From: Aplysia californica
Taxonomy: Eukaryota > Mollusca > Gastropoda > Aplysiida > Aplysiidae
DNA length: 60,721 nucleotides
Direction: 5' to 3'
Assembly: GCF_000002075.1 (NCBI RefSeq)
Contig: NW_004797413.1
Coordinates: 962,735-1,023,455 of the forward strand
This document shows positions 36,512 through 48,223 of this stretch, piece after piece. The notes below the pieces were generated by a model. That model saw nothing but the letters and a program-made list of their open reading frames with translations. It did not search any database and was not told where the DNA came from. The position numbers and the translations under genes were made by a program. Every line of letters starts with the position of its first letter. Position 1 is the stretch's first letter.

Positions 36512-39500
36512 TCAGTGTTTGTGGCCCATGGCTAAAACTACCGGAAGCAAAGAGCCTACAACTAGAGCGGCCAGCTCCGATTTTTTAAAACCTTTCTGTT
36601 CCCGTACGATAACGGTGCCGTCTGGCGCCTTGTGTTGCGTGTGGCTGGTGGAGATCTCCGGCAACACGTGCACCGTGGCCACGTACAGGAAGGTGCCTGC
36701 GCTGAACAGCATGGCAATCCCAGTGGTGTGCATGTCCGACAGCGTCTCTTTGTTTTGCTGGAGGAGAAAATGTACACGGTGAAATAAATGTGACGCATTG
36801 TTGGAGCTTAAAGTTCAGCATGAAATAGATGCGTGAGGATGTAGGTCAAAGTTCAACACGAAATAGATGCCTGAGGATGTAGGTCAAGGTTCAACATGAC
36901 ATAGACGAGTGGGAATGTAGGTCAAAGTTCAACATGAAATAGACGAGTGAGTATGTGAGTCAAAATTCAATATGAAATAGATGAGTATGGATGTAGGTCA
37001 AAGTTCAACACGAGATAGATGCTGGACCAAATCTATGAAAGTAAAAAAGTAAATTAGTGTATGGGTTTAACTCCCCGATCAACATGTTAATGTTAATTAA
37101 GAGGCAGGACCTCCGAATTTAACGTTTGTCTCTGACAGGACCCAGCCAAATGGGTAAACAGCCTTGAAAACTCCACAAAAAGACCCAAGTGACATTTTCA
37201 CAATTTAATAAACACAGTAAACGCTTTTTGTAGAGGAGAAAAAGAAAGAAACAACTGTAAAAACTTGACGCGTGAACATTCCCCTAACACCAAACGTACC
37301 TGACTGAGACTCAGATATGTGATGATGGCCAACAATGGAGCGGATGCGGAGAACACAGCCAAATGTTTTCGTATCCTCGCCCGGTCAAGACCTTCGTGGA
37401 GCAAAAAGGAAACGAGACCAAAAGCAGCTGGAGCCTGTGGAGGGAAGACCCGTGGAACTATAAAAAAAAAAAACATCTTTCACAGAAATAGAAAAAGAGA
37501 AATCACTTTAATTCAAGACCAAAATGATTTGAACTTTAAAAAAAGAAAGAAAGAAAGAAAGAAAGAAGGAAAGAAAGAAGGAAGGAAAGAAAGAAAGAAT
37601 TATCATAATTCTACCCATATTCACTGTTACCAACTGTAGAGAATAAGTTTTTACTGACACTGAAATCAGCTAAATGCACAACTTGAATACAATCTTGAAG
37701 AGCCGAAACAAATTCTAAGAAAAATCCTTTCAAGTCAAAATAATCTTAAACACCCAAAGAAAATATATCGCTTGACTCAAGAATCAAGACTGCAATCAAT
37801 AGTCAGAAAACCAGGGTCTTGCAGCAAGCCAAACCATTAAGACCTGGTCTAAAATCAATGAAAAGTTGGCACACTCAACTGTGGACTTTTAGAAATTTCA
37901 AATTCTTGTGTAGTCTTACGAAAAAAAACCCCACCACATTTGACTGGACTCGATATGTCATTAGATAGTTAATTCTAACCATAAACCAGCACACTTGCCT
38001 TATGTAACATGATAGCAGCAAAAACAATCATGGTGATGTGATTCTCTGACAAAGTAATTGCAGCACCCAGGGCAATGCCATCAGCTGAAACAGAAAGCTC
38101 AGAGTCAAAAATTCTTTCTGGATAACCTAAACACAGTCTAACCCTATTCTAACGACCACCTACCAGAGACAATCCCCTGTACAAATGACCGCTTCCCACT
38201 TCATCCTTTTCGGGTTTTTTCTATAAATATTCAAATGACACTGCCCAAGAGGACCACAATTCTCCTCAACAAAGGGTGCTTGTCTTGGACAAGTTCGACT
38301 GTATACTTATTCCTTCTTTATAAATTCACAAGAGTCCACCAACGTTCATGTCATGCAAAACGCCAGTAGATTAATGAGGTGTAAAAACTTGAAAAAGACA
38401 GGGTTGTCTTGCTTGTTCTCAAGCATTTTCCAACACAATGATGTGGTGAAATAAAAAACTTCGCCCAACCCCAAGGGCTATTTGTTAGAGACACTCAGAG
38501 GGTAAAAAAAAAAAGTAATAAATTACGACAAACAACAATGTAACTGGGACAATATGATGCAGCCACAAAGCTCAGAAGTAAACCACTCACCAGCAGCATG
38601 CACCACCAGGCCCAGCGTGGCTGTAATTTTGTTACGGTTCTGGACAGTTCCCGTGGCCTCAGCGTCGTTGCTGACGGAGTGCGAGTGCATGTTGCCCCCA
38701 ATCTGGTCAACGAGCAGCATGAAGATGAACCCTGTGACGAGACTGATGCCGATCTTGGAGTGCTCCTCTCCCATGTCATGATGGTGGTCGCGGTGGAGAT
38801 CTGCTGTCGCAGCATCATCGTTTCCCGCTAACGAACCGACCGCGTTCACTACCTCATTTTCTTTGTGTTCAATTTCCTTTAACTGATGGCTGTGCCCTTC
38901 ATGGTCTGAAACAGAACGTTGGGAAAAAAAGTGTTGGTTATTTTCTCCAACGTTGAGAAGCAGTTTTTCGGCTTACAATTTGTTATTTTCACTAAAAGTC
39001 ACATTATCATAAATGAAAGAAAAGCTAACAACAAAACCTCCATCATGACAAGATGGGATAATATGTTCTTCTTCCAAAGGAGCAGCCTTCTGAATGAGAC
39101 GAAATTTTATTTTCTTGAATATCCAATACATATTTTTCACTTAACTTTTTGGACCTTGGGAAACATGTGGGTGGCACCTCAAAATTTACATATTTGTGAG
39201 GCAGTGTGGTGAAATCAGGTGCTCGTCAAAATTTTGAAATCCGAGAAATTTGCATTTTTCTGCCAGTTTGGACATTTTTTTGATTTTTTTTTTTTAAACT
39301 TTGATTTTTTTAAAAAGGCACAAAAAAATGAATTTGCAGTTTCCAAGAAGTCACCAAACTTTGGCAGCCAATTTCTCGCTAATTTTACTTCTGAAACCAG
39401 GCGATCCCATCTCCTTCAATTGCACATATCTTGATTTCTATTCAAGATTATAAATGGATATTTTTTTCAGCGAAAGCAAAGCAAATGAAGAACCTTTAAG

Positions 39501-41623
39501 ATGACAATAACAACTCCACATGCCCAAAAATTGACGAACGCCTGATTCCACCGCGTCGTGACACATATAAAATTGCCAAATACACTGTGCATCAATACTA
39601 TTTACATCAGTGTAATATGACATTTGCATAATGCATAAGTCAGACAAAATCCAGACAATCTCAGAAATCCGGCTACTCAGATCTATCCAGAAAATTGGTA
39701 CTTCTTGTACAATACAAGTAAACTCACTCTCACCTTTTCCATTAGAGTACATGGCATGGACACCCTCTGGAATGATGACAGCAAGGGCAGTGCCGACCAA
39801 CAAACCAGCTCCCAGGACAGTCACCATTTTCAACTTTTCCTGAACGTAGAAACAAAGACATATATTTCGTTGCATAAAGTAAAGCATAATTTTCCTTCCA
39901 AAAAAAATTGTAAGGGGTATAAATCTGTAAAATTGCTTGATAAAAGCTTAAATCCAGTACAAGTCTGAATGTTTGTCCCCATAATACCGACAACCATAAA
40001 AAATTGCAATGTAGCATTAATCTAATTAAATTCAGGAGCTGTGCAGGTGTAAAATACAAATTTAATAGAGAGAAGGATCACTTGCTCAGGCCAAAGCTAA
40101 ATATCTTGCGTGATCTCTCCTTCTGAAGTTATCCGTTAGGTTCTTCCATGTTCTGTTCATATACATCGAGGTTTTAGTTTCATGACTAGCTTTTATGTAG
40201 TACAGTCTGTGTCATTTCCTCTACGCTCTATTAAGAATCTAACATTTTTCTGGGATTCAATTTGGGGGGGGGTGTATTCAATTAATTATTCATCATTTGA
40301 ATTTGGAATTTCTCCCACTTTATGTTTGCAATTTCCAATTGGAATTCGTTTCCAATTTGAGTGTGGAGGAGTACATCATGTTCAAATAGTTAATTTTAGA
40401 CTTCATAGAGTAAAGTTACCAACAAGACCTCAGAATTATGTATGAAACTGACCTCAGAATTATGTATGAAACTGAAAGCAAAGGAGATTGTAGTCTTGTT
40501 TCTTTGTTTTAGTAGAGGTTTTACAGCGCTCGCAACTGCATTATAAGGTCATATGAGCGCCAGAAGATTAGAGGTGTTACAAGAAGAGAGTGTTACAAAC
40601 ATAAAAAAAGAAGATGGGGAGATAAGGATGATAGATGTTTGATAGGAAAGAAGAAGCAAACCACACCAGAGCACCCGCCAACCACCCACATTGTAGTCTT
40701 GTGAAGTCCGTGTTTGTAAGACATTAGAATCTAGAATCTAGATGATAAAAAAATAATGAAGCTACAGCGAGTGCAAGCACCTAGATCTAGATCTAGCAAA
40801 TCCCTGTGACTGGCCCAAATATAGATGACGTTATTCAAGCACCTTTTCTTGTCGTCTTCTGGGGCTTCCCCCAAGACTATTGGGATTCCTTTGCCGGTAA
40901 CTATTGACTAGATCTCGCCATCTTTGGGGTTGGGTTTTTTTTTGTATTAATTTGTGTTGTCTTTTATATAAACAATCTCAGCAATTCTCATTCCAAATTT
41001 ACCTTCTTCTTCTAAAAGTTGTACACGCACACACACTCAAGCACAAGCACGTGAGCGCGCGCACACACACACACACTAACACACAACAAGCGCGCACACA
41101 CATTAACACACAACAAGCGTGCGCACACACACACCCACAGCCATAGCAGTCAGCGATGAAACCTAGATCTAGATCTAGATGTGAAGGCAAAGCGGGCCCG
41201 CCACGGGCCACCCACAGTGAGTATTTCTAGATTTCTAGTTAACTTGCGAGGGAAGCCCTGGAAGACGACAAAAATAGACGGCAGAAATACGTGTGCTAGG
41301 TGTGCTAGGTGCTCCCTGTAGTTTCATGTAACAGAAAACAATAGAAGTAGAAACACAACACAATCACAAAATAACAATGTTTGAAGAAAAACAAAACAAT
41401 CACAATGACTGTGACTGTGAGAGGATGTGAGAGATGAGGATAAAAAGACTCATTCGATGTTGAAGACTTCAAAAATGCATTCTGGCTAATGATGTGTAAT
41501 ATTCACGTACAGTATATACATATTTACCTCAGATAACGTTATTGTTAGGGGTATAACGCCAGCTAAGTAACATCCTACGAGCATAGCAAAAGATAAGCCA
41601 AGGAGGGTTACAGCTTCATCCAT
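36512..41623 (-). CDS. SLC39A9: Zinc transporter ZIP9
   Basis: Exons on the minus strand: 41623-41528, 39839-39734, 38905-38591, 38084-37999, 37434-37300 and 36757-36512. They give 327 residues and a TGA stop. ZIP9 moves zinc into the cytosol from the trans-Golgi or cell surface and also acts as a membrane androgen receptor in vertebrates. Visible marks: first membrane segment [20 protein letters not shown] (residues 7-26); [20 protein letters not shown] (about 38-57); a His-rich loop ([15 protein letters not shown]) at about 69-115; [11 protein letters not shown]; the metal-site helix [14 protein letters not shown] (about 167-180); and [20 protein letters not shown] (199 onward). It ends VVLAMGHKH, like the human GHQH end. 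Intron 4 starts with GC instead of GT (AAG then GCAAGT at 37998). The human protein is 307 residues; the extra length is in the His-rich loop and near the C-terminus. Confidence 0.96.
36808..37025. repeat. 42-bp minisatellite in SLC39A9 intron 5
   Basis: About five units of the type GATGTAGGTCAAAGTTCAAC followed by ATGAAATAGATG. It starts about 50 bp on the intron side of the exon-6 acceptor (exon starts 36757), so unit number could change acceptor spacing. Confidence 0.9.
37540..37598. repeat. AAAG/GGAA microsatellite, SLC39A9 intron 4
   Basis: A purine-only run of GAAA and GGAA units. Confidence 0.9.
38118..38306. mobile_element. TA-flanked MITE (CAGTCGAACCTGTCC family)
   Basis: The right end CTTGGACAAGTTCGACTG followed by TA is clear, and the left end CAGTCTAACCCTATTC is diverged. 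Related sequence lies at 3434-3619 and 8296-8430. Internal shared blocks include CCTGTACAAATGACC and AATGACACTG. Confidence 0.6.
39195..39565 (+). mobile_element. MITE family TGTGAGGCAG, copy 3
   Basis: 371 bp, shortened internally but with both termini (TGTGAGGCAGTGTGGTGAAA and the complement ending CGTCGTGACACA). It lies in SLC39A9 intron 2. Confidence 0.8.
40507..40693 (-). repeat. 3'-hairpin dispersed repeat, SLC39A9 intron 1
   Basis: Full-length minus-strand copy with small insertions (TTA inside the hairpin loop, and AAGAGAGTG). It runs to CACCCGCCAACCACCCACA. Confidence 0.85.
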
Positions 41624-42001
41624 CTTTATCGTTTTTCACACCAGAACCACGTACATGTTTTGGTTGTTACGCTAGATGGCAGGTGTGGCTTCCGGTGAAC
41701 TATATAGACATAAATTCTGTGTAATTCTTGCTTCTTGGCAGCTCCTAATAAAAATGCTTTTCCCCTTACCATTATCAAACTTATATTTGTAGAGTTTCTA
41801 TTAACCCATATTCTAAATAAAGTTATCACATCAGAATGAAAACGTTACTCTTATTCAAGAAACAGAATTTAAAATTTCACGAATTTTTGCTAGCTTTGAA
41901 ACCATAGGTGTGAATATAGCCAGCTTCCTCTTCTTAGTCGATGATTGTATACAAATCCTCTGCTTGACGTTGACAGTGTGTCTATAAACAGCCTAAGAAC
42001 A
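41624..42001. promoter_or_regulatory. Presumed divergent promoter, SLC39A9 / ERH
   Basis: It lies between the SLC39A9 ATG and the best candidate for the ERH start codon. It should hold SLC39A9 5' UTR next to 41623. No core promoter motif is convincing. The ERH side depends on a weak exon-1 call. Confidence 0.4.
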
Positions 42002-42004
42002 ATG
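42002..42004 (+). other. ERH: Candidate ERH start codon / exon 1 end
   Basis: ERH exon 2 starts at its second codon (Ser), so exon 1 must end with ATG. Here AACAATG is followed by GTATGC, a usable donor, with A at -3 and G at +4. Weaker rivals are ATG followed by GTACTA at 43466 and by GTCAGT at 43356. The choice rests on context and closeness to the divergent SLC39A9 start. Confidence 0.3.
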
Positions 42005-42986
42005 GTATGCTTACTGGCAGTATTATGTATTGTTTTGAAAATTGTTGGCAAAATGAATAGCTTGATGCCCATTTGATTAGAGGATCAATTTGTGTTCCAA
42101 ACAGTAGTTACAGAGCCCAAGAACGCCGTAATCCCAATATCGATAATACCCTCCTTGTTCATGTTCCGAGAACACATGAAACCAAAAGTAATCAATCGTG
42201 CCCACGTCGTGACGACGTGACTGCATAACTGATCAGGGAAAGCAGTGAAATTGATCTCTGGAAACTTTAATATGTTGCTTGGGTCTTCTGATATATCATT
42301 GGGGAGGAGTTCCGCAGAGGGCGCCACTTAGCATGACAAGGTCCACTGATTCAGTACTGATTATAAACTAGAGTAGGCCCGCATCACCGCGCTACTGTTT
42401 TGGTGCGCAACCCCCGGTCTCCTGCTTTGTTTTGGATAAGAACAGCGAAAACGAGGTCATTTTCTGTGAGCATGCGCAGAATGCAGCTTATTTCACTTTC
42501 GTTTTGGAGGTTCCTGTCAACACACGTGATTCTACGGTGTCGGAAAGTTTTGCCCCGTCATTTCATATTAATGGTTTTCGTAACCGGTATCGATCAATTT
42601 ACTAAGCGCTTGAGTAGTCGATTATTTAGCACATCTAGCTAATCTAGCTCTAATGTATCGTAGAATGTATACTAGAATCGATAAATACTATCGCAGGCTG
42701 CTTCTTAATGCCCAGGAACGTGCTAGATAGGGTTGCGCACTGAAGCGGACCAAATTTGGGCAGTCCGTTTCGTGCGCAATATCGGCTTTTTTGCTATTTG
42801 GCATTGATAGTGTGGCTTCTAGGCCCTTTGTTTGTTTTACTTATTAAGTTATTTCTCTATGACCTGCATTGTGCACTGAAACAGACTGTTTTCCTTCCAT
42901 TTGGATGCATTATATTGCCATTGGAAGATGATAAGTTAATGTATTCATGTCAAAATTAATTAATATGGAAATATAATCTCCAAAAT

Positions 42987-43245
42987 GTTCAATTTCTTCT
43001 TTTCATGTCTTTTTCTTCTTCTTTTTTGCCCTTTTCCTTAAAGAATACTAGTCTAGGTATAGTCTAATTCTTGTTTTCTTCTTTCACTTCCTTGTGTCCA
43101 CAGCACCTTTCTTTTTCAATTTCTTCTTTTCACGTCTTTTTCTTCTTCTTTTTTGTCCTTTTCCTTCTAAAATACTAGTCTAGGTATAGTCTTATTAAGT
43201 TTATTCTTGTTTTCTTCTTTCCCCTTCTTGTGTCCACAGCACCTT
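42987..43245. repeat. Tandem duplication, ~127-bp unit x2
   Basis: Both units hold TTCAATTTCTTCTTTTCA, ACTAGTCTAGGTATAGTCT and CTTGTGTCCACAGCACCTTT. It lies in pyrimidine-rich DNA of the presumed ERH intron 1. Confidence 0.85.
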
Positions 43246-43429
43246 TCTTTTTATCCATTATTATCAAAACACATACACAAGGTGTAAGGAAATCTCCTGT
43301 CAGGGGGCGCCCAGCTCCCAAAAAGAACACGCCTAATTGACCTTGGCCTTCCATTATGGTCAGTACAGGAACTTCTTGCAAGGAAAAGAAGACAAAGCAA
43401 GGATAGAGAAAGATGAAAAGTGTCAGAAA

Positions 43430-44090
43430 AGAGCTAGATCTAGATCTAGAGCTGTAAACTGTAAACATGGTACTATTGCGCACCCAACAAGACGATATGT
43501 TGCACCAAACCAGAAACCTTGCGCACCAAACCAGACACACGTTACCAAACAAACACCACCACAACATATAGAAATTTTAAACTGCTGTTACAGTAATGCG
43601 CTACACCGTATAGAGAGGAAGTTTTTCTAACTTCTGGTGAAAAAATCATGAAGATCGACCTGTAACTTCCAGAGATATCCACAAAAGATCGCTTACTGTA
43701 TATCGCACCACAGGATGTACTCTAGTAGGGCCACCTCTAGACTCTAGATCTAGATTCTAGATCTAGACTCTATATAGAATCTATTCTCACAGCCGTTAAA
43801 CGTAGAAAAAAAGCATCTTTCTGATTGGCTGCTAATTTTAGTACTGAACTGTGATGTCATCACTCCCTGGGATACCCACATGGAACGACGTGTTTTCGGT
43901 AACATTTCGGATTTCCTAGATCTAATCTAGATTCTAGATAAACCCGGTCCCAGATCTAGAATCTAGATCTAGATATCTAGAGATCTAGATTCTAGAGATC
44001 TAGATAGTAGGCCTACTTGGACATGATGGAAGACCGCACAAAAATTGCCGTAAAGACGCAGGAGGATCTAGATCTAGATTAGATCTACAC
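43430..44090. repeat. Cluster of TCTAGA / AGATCT palindromic motifs
   Basis: Dense overlapping CTAGATCTAGA words (for example 43436-43450, 43735-43772, 43915-44003, 44066-44087). Smaller clusters lie at 10245-10300, 40725-40800 and 41160-41180. Confidence 0.85.
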
Positions 44091-44221
44091 CCCCCCCCCC
44101 CCCCCCCCCCCACCCTCCTGCATTTTTAATCACTAACATTTTTTTTTTTTTAACAACAACTTCAAAGCCAAAGCAACTCTACAAATTAGGCCTATAACTA
44201 TATGGGACTTGGTCAGTCGGG

Positions 44222-44345
44222 AGGAAGAGAAGAGAAAAAAAACAACTGTCCGGGACTGGGATCGAACGGCTTCAAAAATCATTGCACGACTTCAAACGCA
44301 GACTCGCTGTCGATTGAGCCATCAGAACTTCCAAGAGATAGGTAC
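44222..44345 (-). mobile_element. Possible tRNA-derived SINE head
   Basis: On the minus strand a TGGCTCAATCGACAGCGAG A-box-like segment is followed by GTTCGATCCC, a good B box, and then CAGTCCCGGACAG and a T-rich end. The spacing suggests a tRNA with a long variable arm (Ser/Leu type). The stem pairing is poor, so this is not a working tRNA gene. Confidence 0.5.
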
Positions 44346-44517
44346 CTGTGTAGATTAATCATGATATTCATGATAGACACTTCCATCTTTGGTGCCATGT
44401 GGTTGGCTATACTTAGATGTAGTCTCGTGATCGGAGGGATATCCTGGTCTGACGTCAAACAAGATGGGCGCCTTACCTAAAAATAGTTTGCGTCTTTCTA
44501 CGTTTAATCGCATGTTA

Positions 44518-45303
44518 TTCTCACCCCGGGTGAGAATAGCGCAGACGAGTCTTTTGGCTATTCTCACCCGGTGTGCACTCACCGTTAGAGCCTAGATCTA
44601 GGCCAACAAATTTTGCGTTCACCCTGAACCATAGAATTTTACACTGTGATAACAGAACAATTGTAGAATTCTGTGCCTTGAACAAACGTTCCATTACTAC
44701 TGTTAGTCTAAAAGCGTACAATTTTGTCTGTGGGCAGTGGAGAGAGAGAGAGAGAGGAGTAGTACGAGAACTTCCAGGCAAAACAAAATGGCGACCCGCG
44801 TAGTTCGGCTCCATTCGAAAAGTTAAATAGCCGTAGCATCTTTGGAGACGACCAAATTGATTTACTTTATTGTGTTTTTACATCATTTTTTTACTTTGTT
44901 TTGGTCAATTTGATCGTCCACACCGATAGACAGTATTCAGAAAGAGTCAGAGAGAGAGAAGAGGGGAGGAGTAGATCTTGCGAGAACTTCTGGGCAAAAC
45001 AAAATGGCGACCCGCGTAGTTCGGCTCCATTCGAAAAGTGAAATAGCCGTAGCATCTTTGTAGACGATCAAATTAGCTTACCTTTGAACTATAAAGTAAA
45101 GTAATTTTTTCTTTGCTTTTATCCATTCGATCATCCACACCGATAGAAAGTATTCCGAAATTAGGAAAAACAGGTTTTGTTTCACACCGTGTGAAAATAG
45201 CCAACGGTGGCAAGTCTCACCCGGGGTGAGAGGTCGATCGTATTTTTATTCTCACCATGGGTGAGGATAGCCACTTCCATAAACTAGACTACTAGGATAG
45301 GCC
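44518..45303 (-). mobile_element. Palindrome-rich element, copy 2
   Basis: The reverse complement of the family at 11703-12346, longer because an internal block of ~215 bp is tandemly doubled (44740-44950 and 44950-45170; both hold AAAATGGCGACCCGCGTAGT). The ends carry the same TCTCACCCGGGTGAGA palindromes. It appears intact at both edges but non-coding. Confidence 0.7.
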
Positions 45304-45456
45304 TGGGAGTTAGGGTAAGGGTTAGGTGTTCTTGGTTGGCGGCCCTCTGCAGAACTCCGTCCTATCGTTGTCTTCTTGCCATGAAATGTATCTAAACTAT
45401 AATGGCCTATTTTTTAGTTCTTTTTTTGCTAGTTTCAGGTCTAGTCACTTTTAGTG

Positions 45457-47266
45457 GCGCCCTGAATGCAGTTTGCAGGCGCTGTTGAGGCTACGTTCAC
45501 GTCACTCAAGCTTCTTTTAGACGGAGCGTCCACTGCCAGTTTAATTAACCCACTCAGTACCATAACGGCCGTAGCCGGCCGCTTCCGTTTCATAAACCTT
45601 GTACCATTACGGCCGTAGCCGGCCACGCGCTAGTAGCGTTGTTTCTAGGGAAGTGTACACGCTTAGTAGCCATCGTATTTAACCCGCATTTCGACCAATC
45701 AGAAAATAGATAATCATTCTCTCCTTGAGAGCAGCAGGGACATAACTCTGGAAATTTTAGTTGGACTAAATTCAATGTAAACAAACCAGTTCACACGGGT
45801 CGCGCAAGCCAAGATCGAGCGTTCTTCGCAAGCCACTGGCATCGCGTTCAGACTGATTTAGGCGAACTTTTGGATAATTTTAATGAAAATAACTGTGCTG
45901 GGGGAGAAAACCCACAGAATGGTAGCAATTTAAGTGGAAGTGACATTGATGGTGATCTAATTGTGCCTTTGGGGGGTGGTTTGGACAATGAGAATGAGGT
46001 CAATGAGGAGCATATGGCTAGATCTAGATCTACAACTCGGCTGATTTTATCTTCAATTATATGAAATACAGTCAACACACACAGTAAACAAGTAATTTAT
46101 AAATTAAAATTTATTCATTTGTGAAGAACTTGTTTCAAGATTTTTTTTTGATCAATGGATTGGTTATTTTATAATGATTTTTAAAAAATACCCACTACAT
46201 CACAAACACGGATTTATTCCCCTTTGCGTGGTCCTGAGCCATCTTCCCACTGGAAATCCAGTGGTACTGAGTGGGTTAAGTAAGCCGGTTTTAGTCAATG
46301 ACGACAGTGACGTATATATTTAATATATTGGCCTGCTTCAAGCGTTCCCTCCCCTGAGATGAAGGAAAACAGCTCTGATCCTTGACCGATCGAGCTTTCG
46401 TCGTTTTCCCTGACACTGAGCTCTGGCTCAGAGCTCGCCAGTACTGTAAAGGAAAACGACGAACTCACAATTACGCAACAACGCATTAGGAATAATGTGA
46501 CAAAAATGTATATTTTATACACTTACCAAGATGTTTCAATTGCCCTATCTCGCGTCCGGGCGAGACTTGGGTGCGACCTTGTGTTAGCGCGTGACGGCCT
46601 GTGATATACGAGTGTAAACAAACATTCCAGCACTCTCGAGTTGAAAGTGTGCAATTTTGTCCACGGGCAGTGTGTGTGTGTGTGAGATAGAGAGAGGGAG
46701 AGAGCGAGAAGGTGGGTGGGGGGGGGGATGATGCGACACATGTACGGAGAGACAGACAGACAGAAACAGAAAAATAGAGAGAGAATTGGGGGGGGGGGGG
46801 GAGAAAGAGAGAAGGAAAGAGAAAGGGGAGAGAGAGAGACAAACAGAGAAAAGGGGGGTGTGAGTGTTTATAATTATAATAAGAATTTCATATATTTTAT
46901 TGATTCCTGTCATTTTCTCTCTGCGTCGGTTCCCAGGCTGACCCATTGGATTACAGTCATTATTGTACACATTTTATGACCAGTCCCATCTTCTGTTTCC
47001 CATCTCTCACTCTCACCTCTTGTGTCCCATGTACCGTATCCAATTTCCGTATTCCCATTATATCCCGACTTTAAATCTGTAAGGGCGCTTCGTTTTCCTT
47101 CATCTCATGGGGTGGAACACTTGACTTGAAGCTGGCCAAAATATTAAATATGTATACGTCACTGTCCTCACTGACTAAAACCGGCAGTGGATGCACCCCC
47201 TAAACGAAGCTTTAGTGCTGTGAACGTAGCCTCAACAGGGCCTGCAAACTGCATTCAGGGTGCCGT
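45457..47266. mobile_element. Element with ~180-bp inverted arms, left arm split by a piggyBac-type insertion
   Basis: The left arm (45457-45548, then 46276 to about 46372) matches the right arm (47266 to about 47085) in reverse complement. Shared blocks are CCCTGAATGCAGTTTGCAGG, TGTTGAGGCTACGTTCAC, CCGGTTTTAGTCA, GACAGTGACGTATA and GAGATGAAGGAAAAC. The centre holds GT/GA microsatellites and a fragment (ACAAAATTGCACACTTTCAA) resembling part of the palindrome-rich family. No coding capacity was seen. Confidence 0.8.
45549..46275 (+). mobile_element. piggyBac-type element, 727 bp, nested
   Basis: TTAA lies directly on both sides (45545-45548 and 46276-46279). The inverted termini CCCACTCAGTACCA and TGGTACTGAGTGGG are perfect over 14 bp. 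TTAA duplication plus a CCC start is the piggyBac signature. Subterminal direct repeats hold ACGGCCGTAGCCGGCC twice. An open frame at 45870-46064 (acidic, Asn/Asp/Glu/Gly-rich, starting MDNFNENNCAGGE) could be a remnant of the transposase N-terminus, but no catalytic region is present, so the element is non-autonomous. Confidence 0.88.
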
Positions 47267-48223
47267 GAACGTAGCCTGCCAATTATGTTGACGGCGCCGC
47301 GAACGTAGCCAGCTGCATATTTTTTATAGATCTTATAATGTGTTGAGATGATTGATGAAGCCATTTTTCCTCTTGAAGTAGGTCTAGAATATATAATATT
47401 TGTTCAAATGTTTTCAGAATTTTACTTACCCAACACAACTTTACTTTAATTATTGAATACCTGGAAAGTGCGTAAACTAGGTATCACAATCACAGTAGAT
47501 GTCTAAATCTATCTTTTAACTTTTTATTATATAATTATATAATTTTAGGTGAATTAGTTGTATATAACATAACATCATGTAGTGTGTAATCATAGTATAT
47601 AGTTAGGCTACTGTCTGTGCACAGTGTGTAGTGTATGTATTCTGTCGCTATGTTAAGTTTTATCTTCTTCATTAAACCTTAATTGTTATTAACGTTGACT
47701 GTTATAGTAAGCTATAAAAACTTTAGTATGGTTCTGCTCCTGGCAGTCAGATTTAACGTGTAAGAATGTCAGCACAATTTTCAGTGGTTTTATTTGTGGT
47801 AGCCTACGTAGTAGGCCTACTTCAATAAAATTGGAGCTGTCCGTCTTTGTTTTTTGGGCCTTTTTTTTTTTTGTCTGCGGAAGAACCCCCTTCAGATTTA
47901 CATGATGTATAAAAATCTGAGTCTTCGGGGGTTCTGGAGGCTACGATTATTTTTTTACCCCAAACTCAAAGTTTTAGGGAGAACCTTGAGGAAAAGTTCC
48001 ATTTTTAGTCATGAGGGGACCAACATGTCTGAGGTTATGTTTGTCCAAAAATTTTAGGTCCATTCAATGATTATTTTTGTGTGTGTGTTCGTGTTTGTCT
48101 GTGTGTGTGCAAGAGAGAGAGAGAGAAAGCGTGTGTGTTCATGTAGGTATTTATCATGTGGCAATAAGTTTCTCTCTGTGAAGATTGTTAAAATCTTATA
48201 AAATCTCTAATCTTTTTTTTCAG
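47267..48223. other. Presumed ERH intron 1, right part
   Basis: AT-rich DNA with a GT/GA microsatellite near 48080-48130. There is a polypyrimidine tract ending TTTTTTTTCAG directly before ERH exon 2. Confidence 0.6.

Noticed and set aside
42085-42327. 80-codon open frame on the minus strand with protein-like composition
   Set aside because: I recognise no family, it has no splice support, and it overlaps the presumed ERH intron 1. Kept out for lack of evidence.
43466-43468. Alternative ERH start codon
   Set aside because: ATG followed by GTACTA is a weaker donor and lies far from the divergent SLC39A9 start; not excluded.
44222-44345. True tRNA gene (Ser/Leu-like)
   Set aside because: A good B box is present, but the acceptor and anticodon stems do not pair; a SINE head fits better.
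46584-46979. Several Ser/Pro/Leu-rich and Gly/Arg-rich open frames
   Set aside because: They arise from GT, GA and G-run simple repeats within the nested element.
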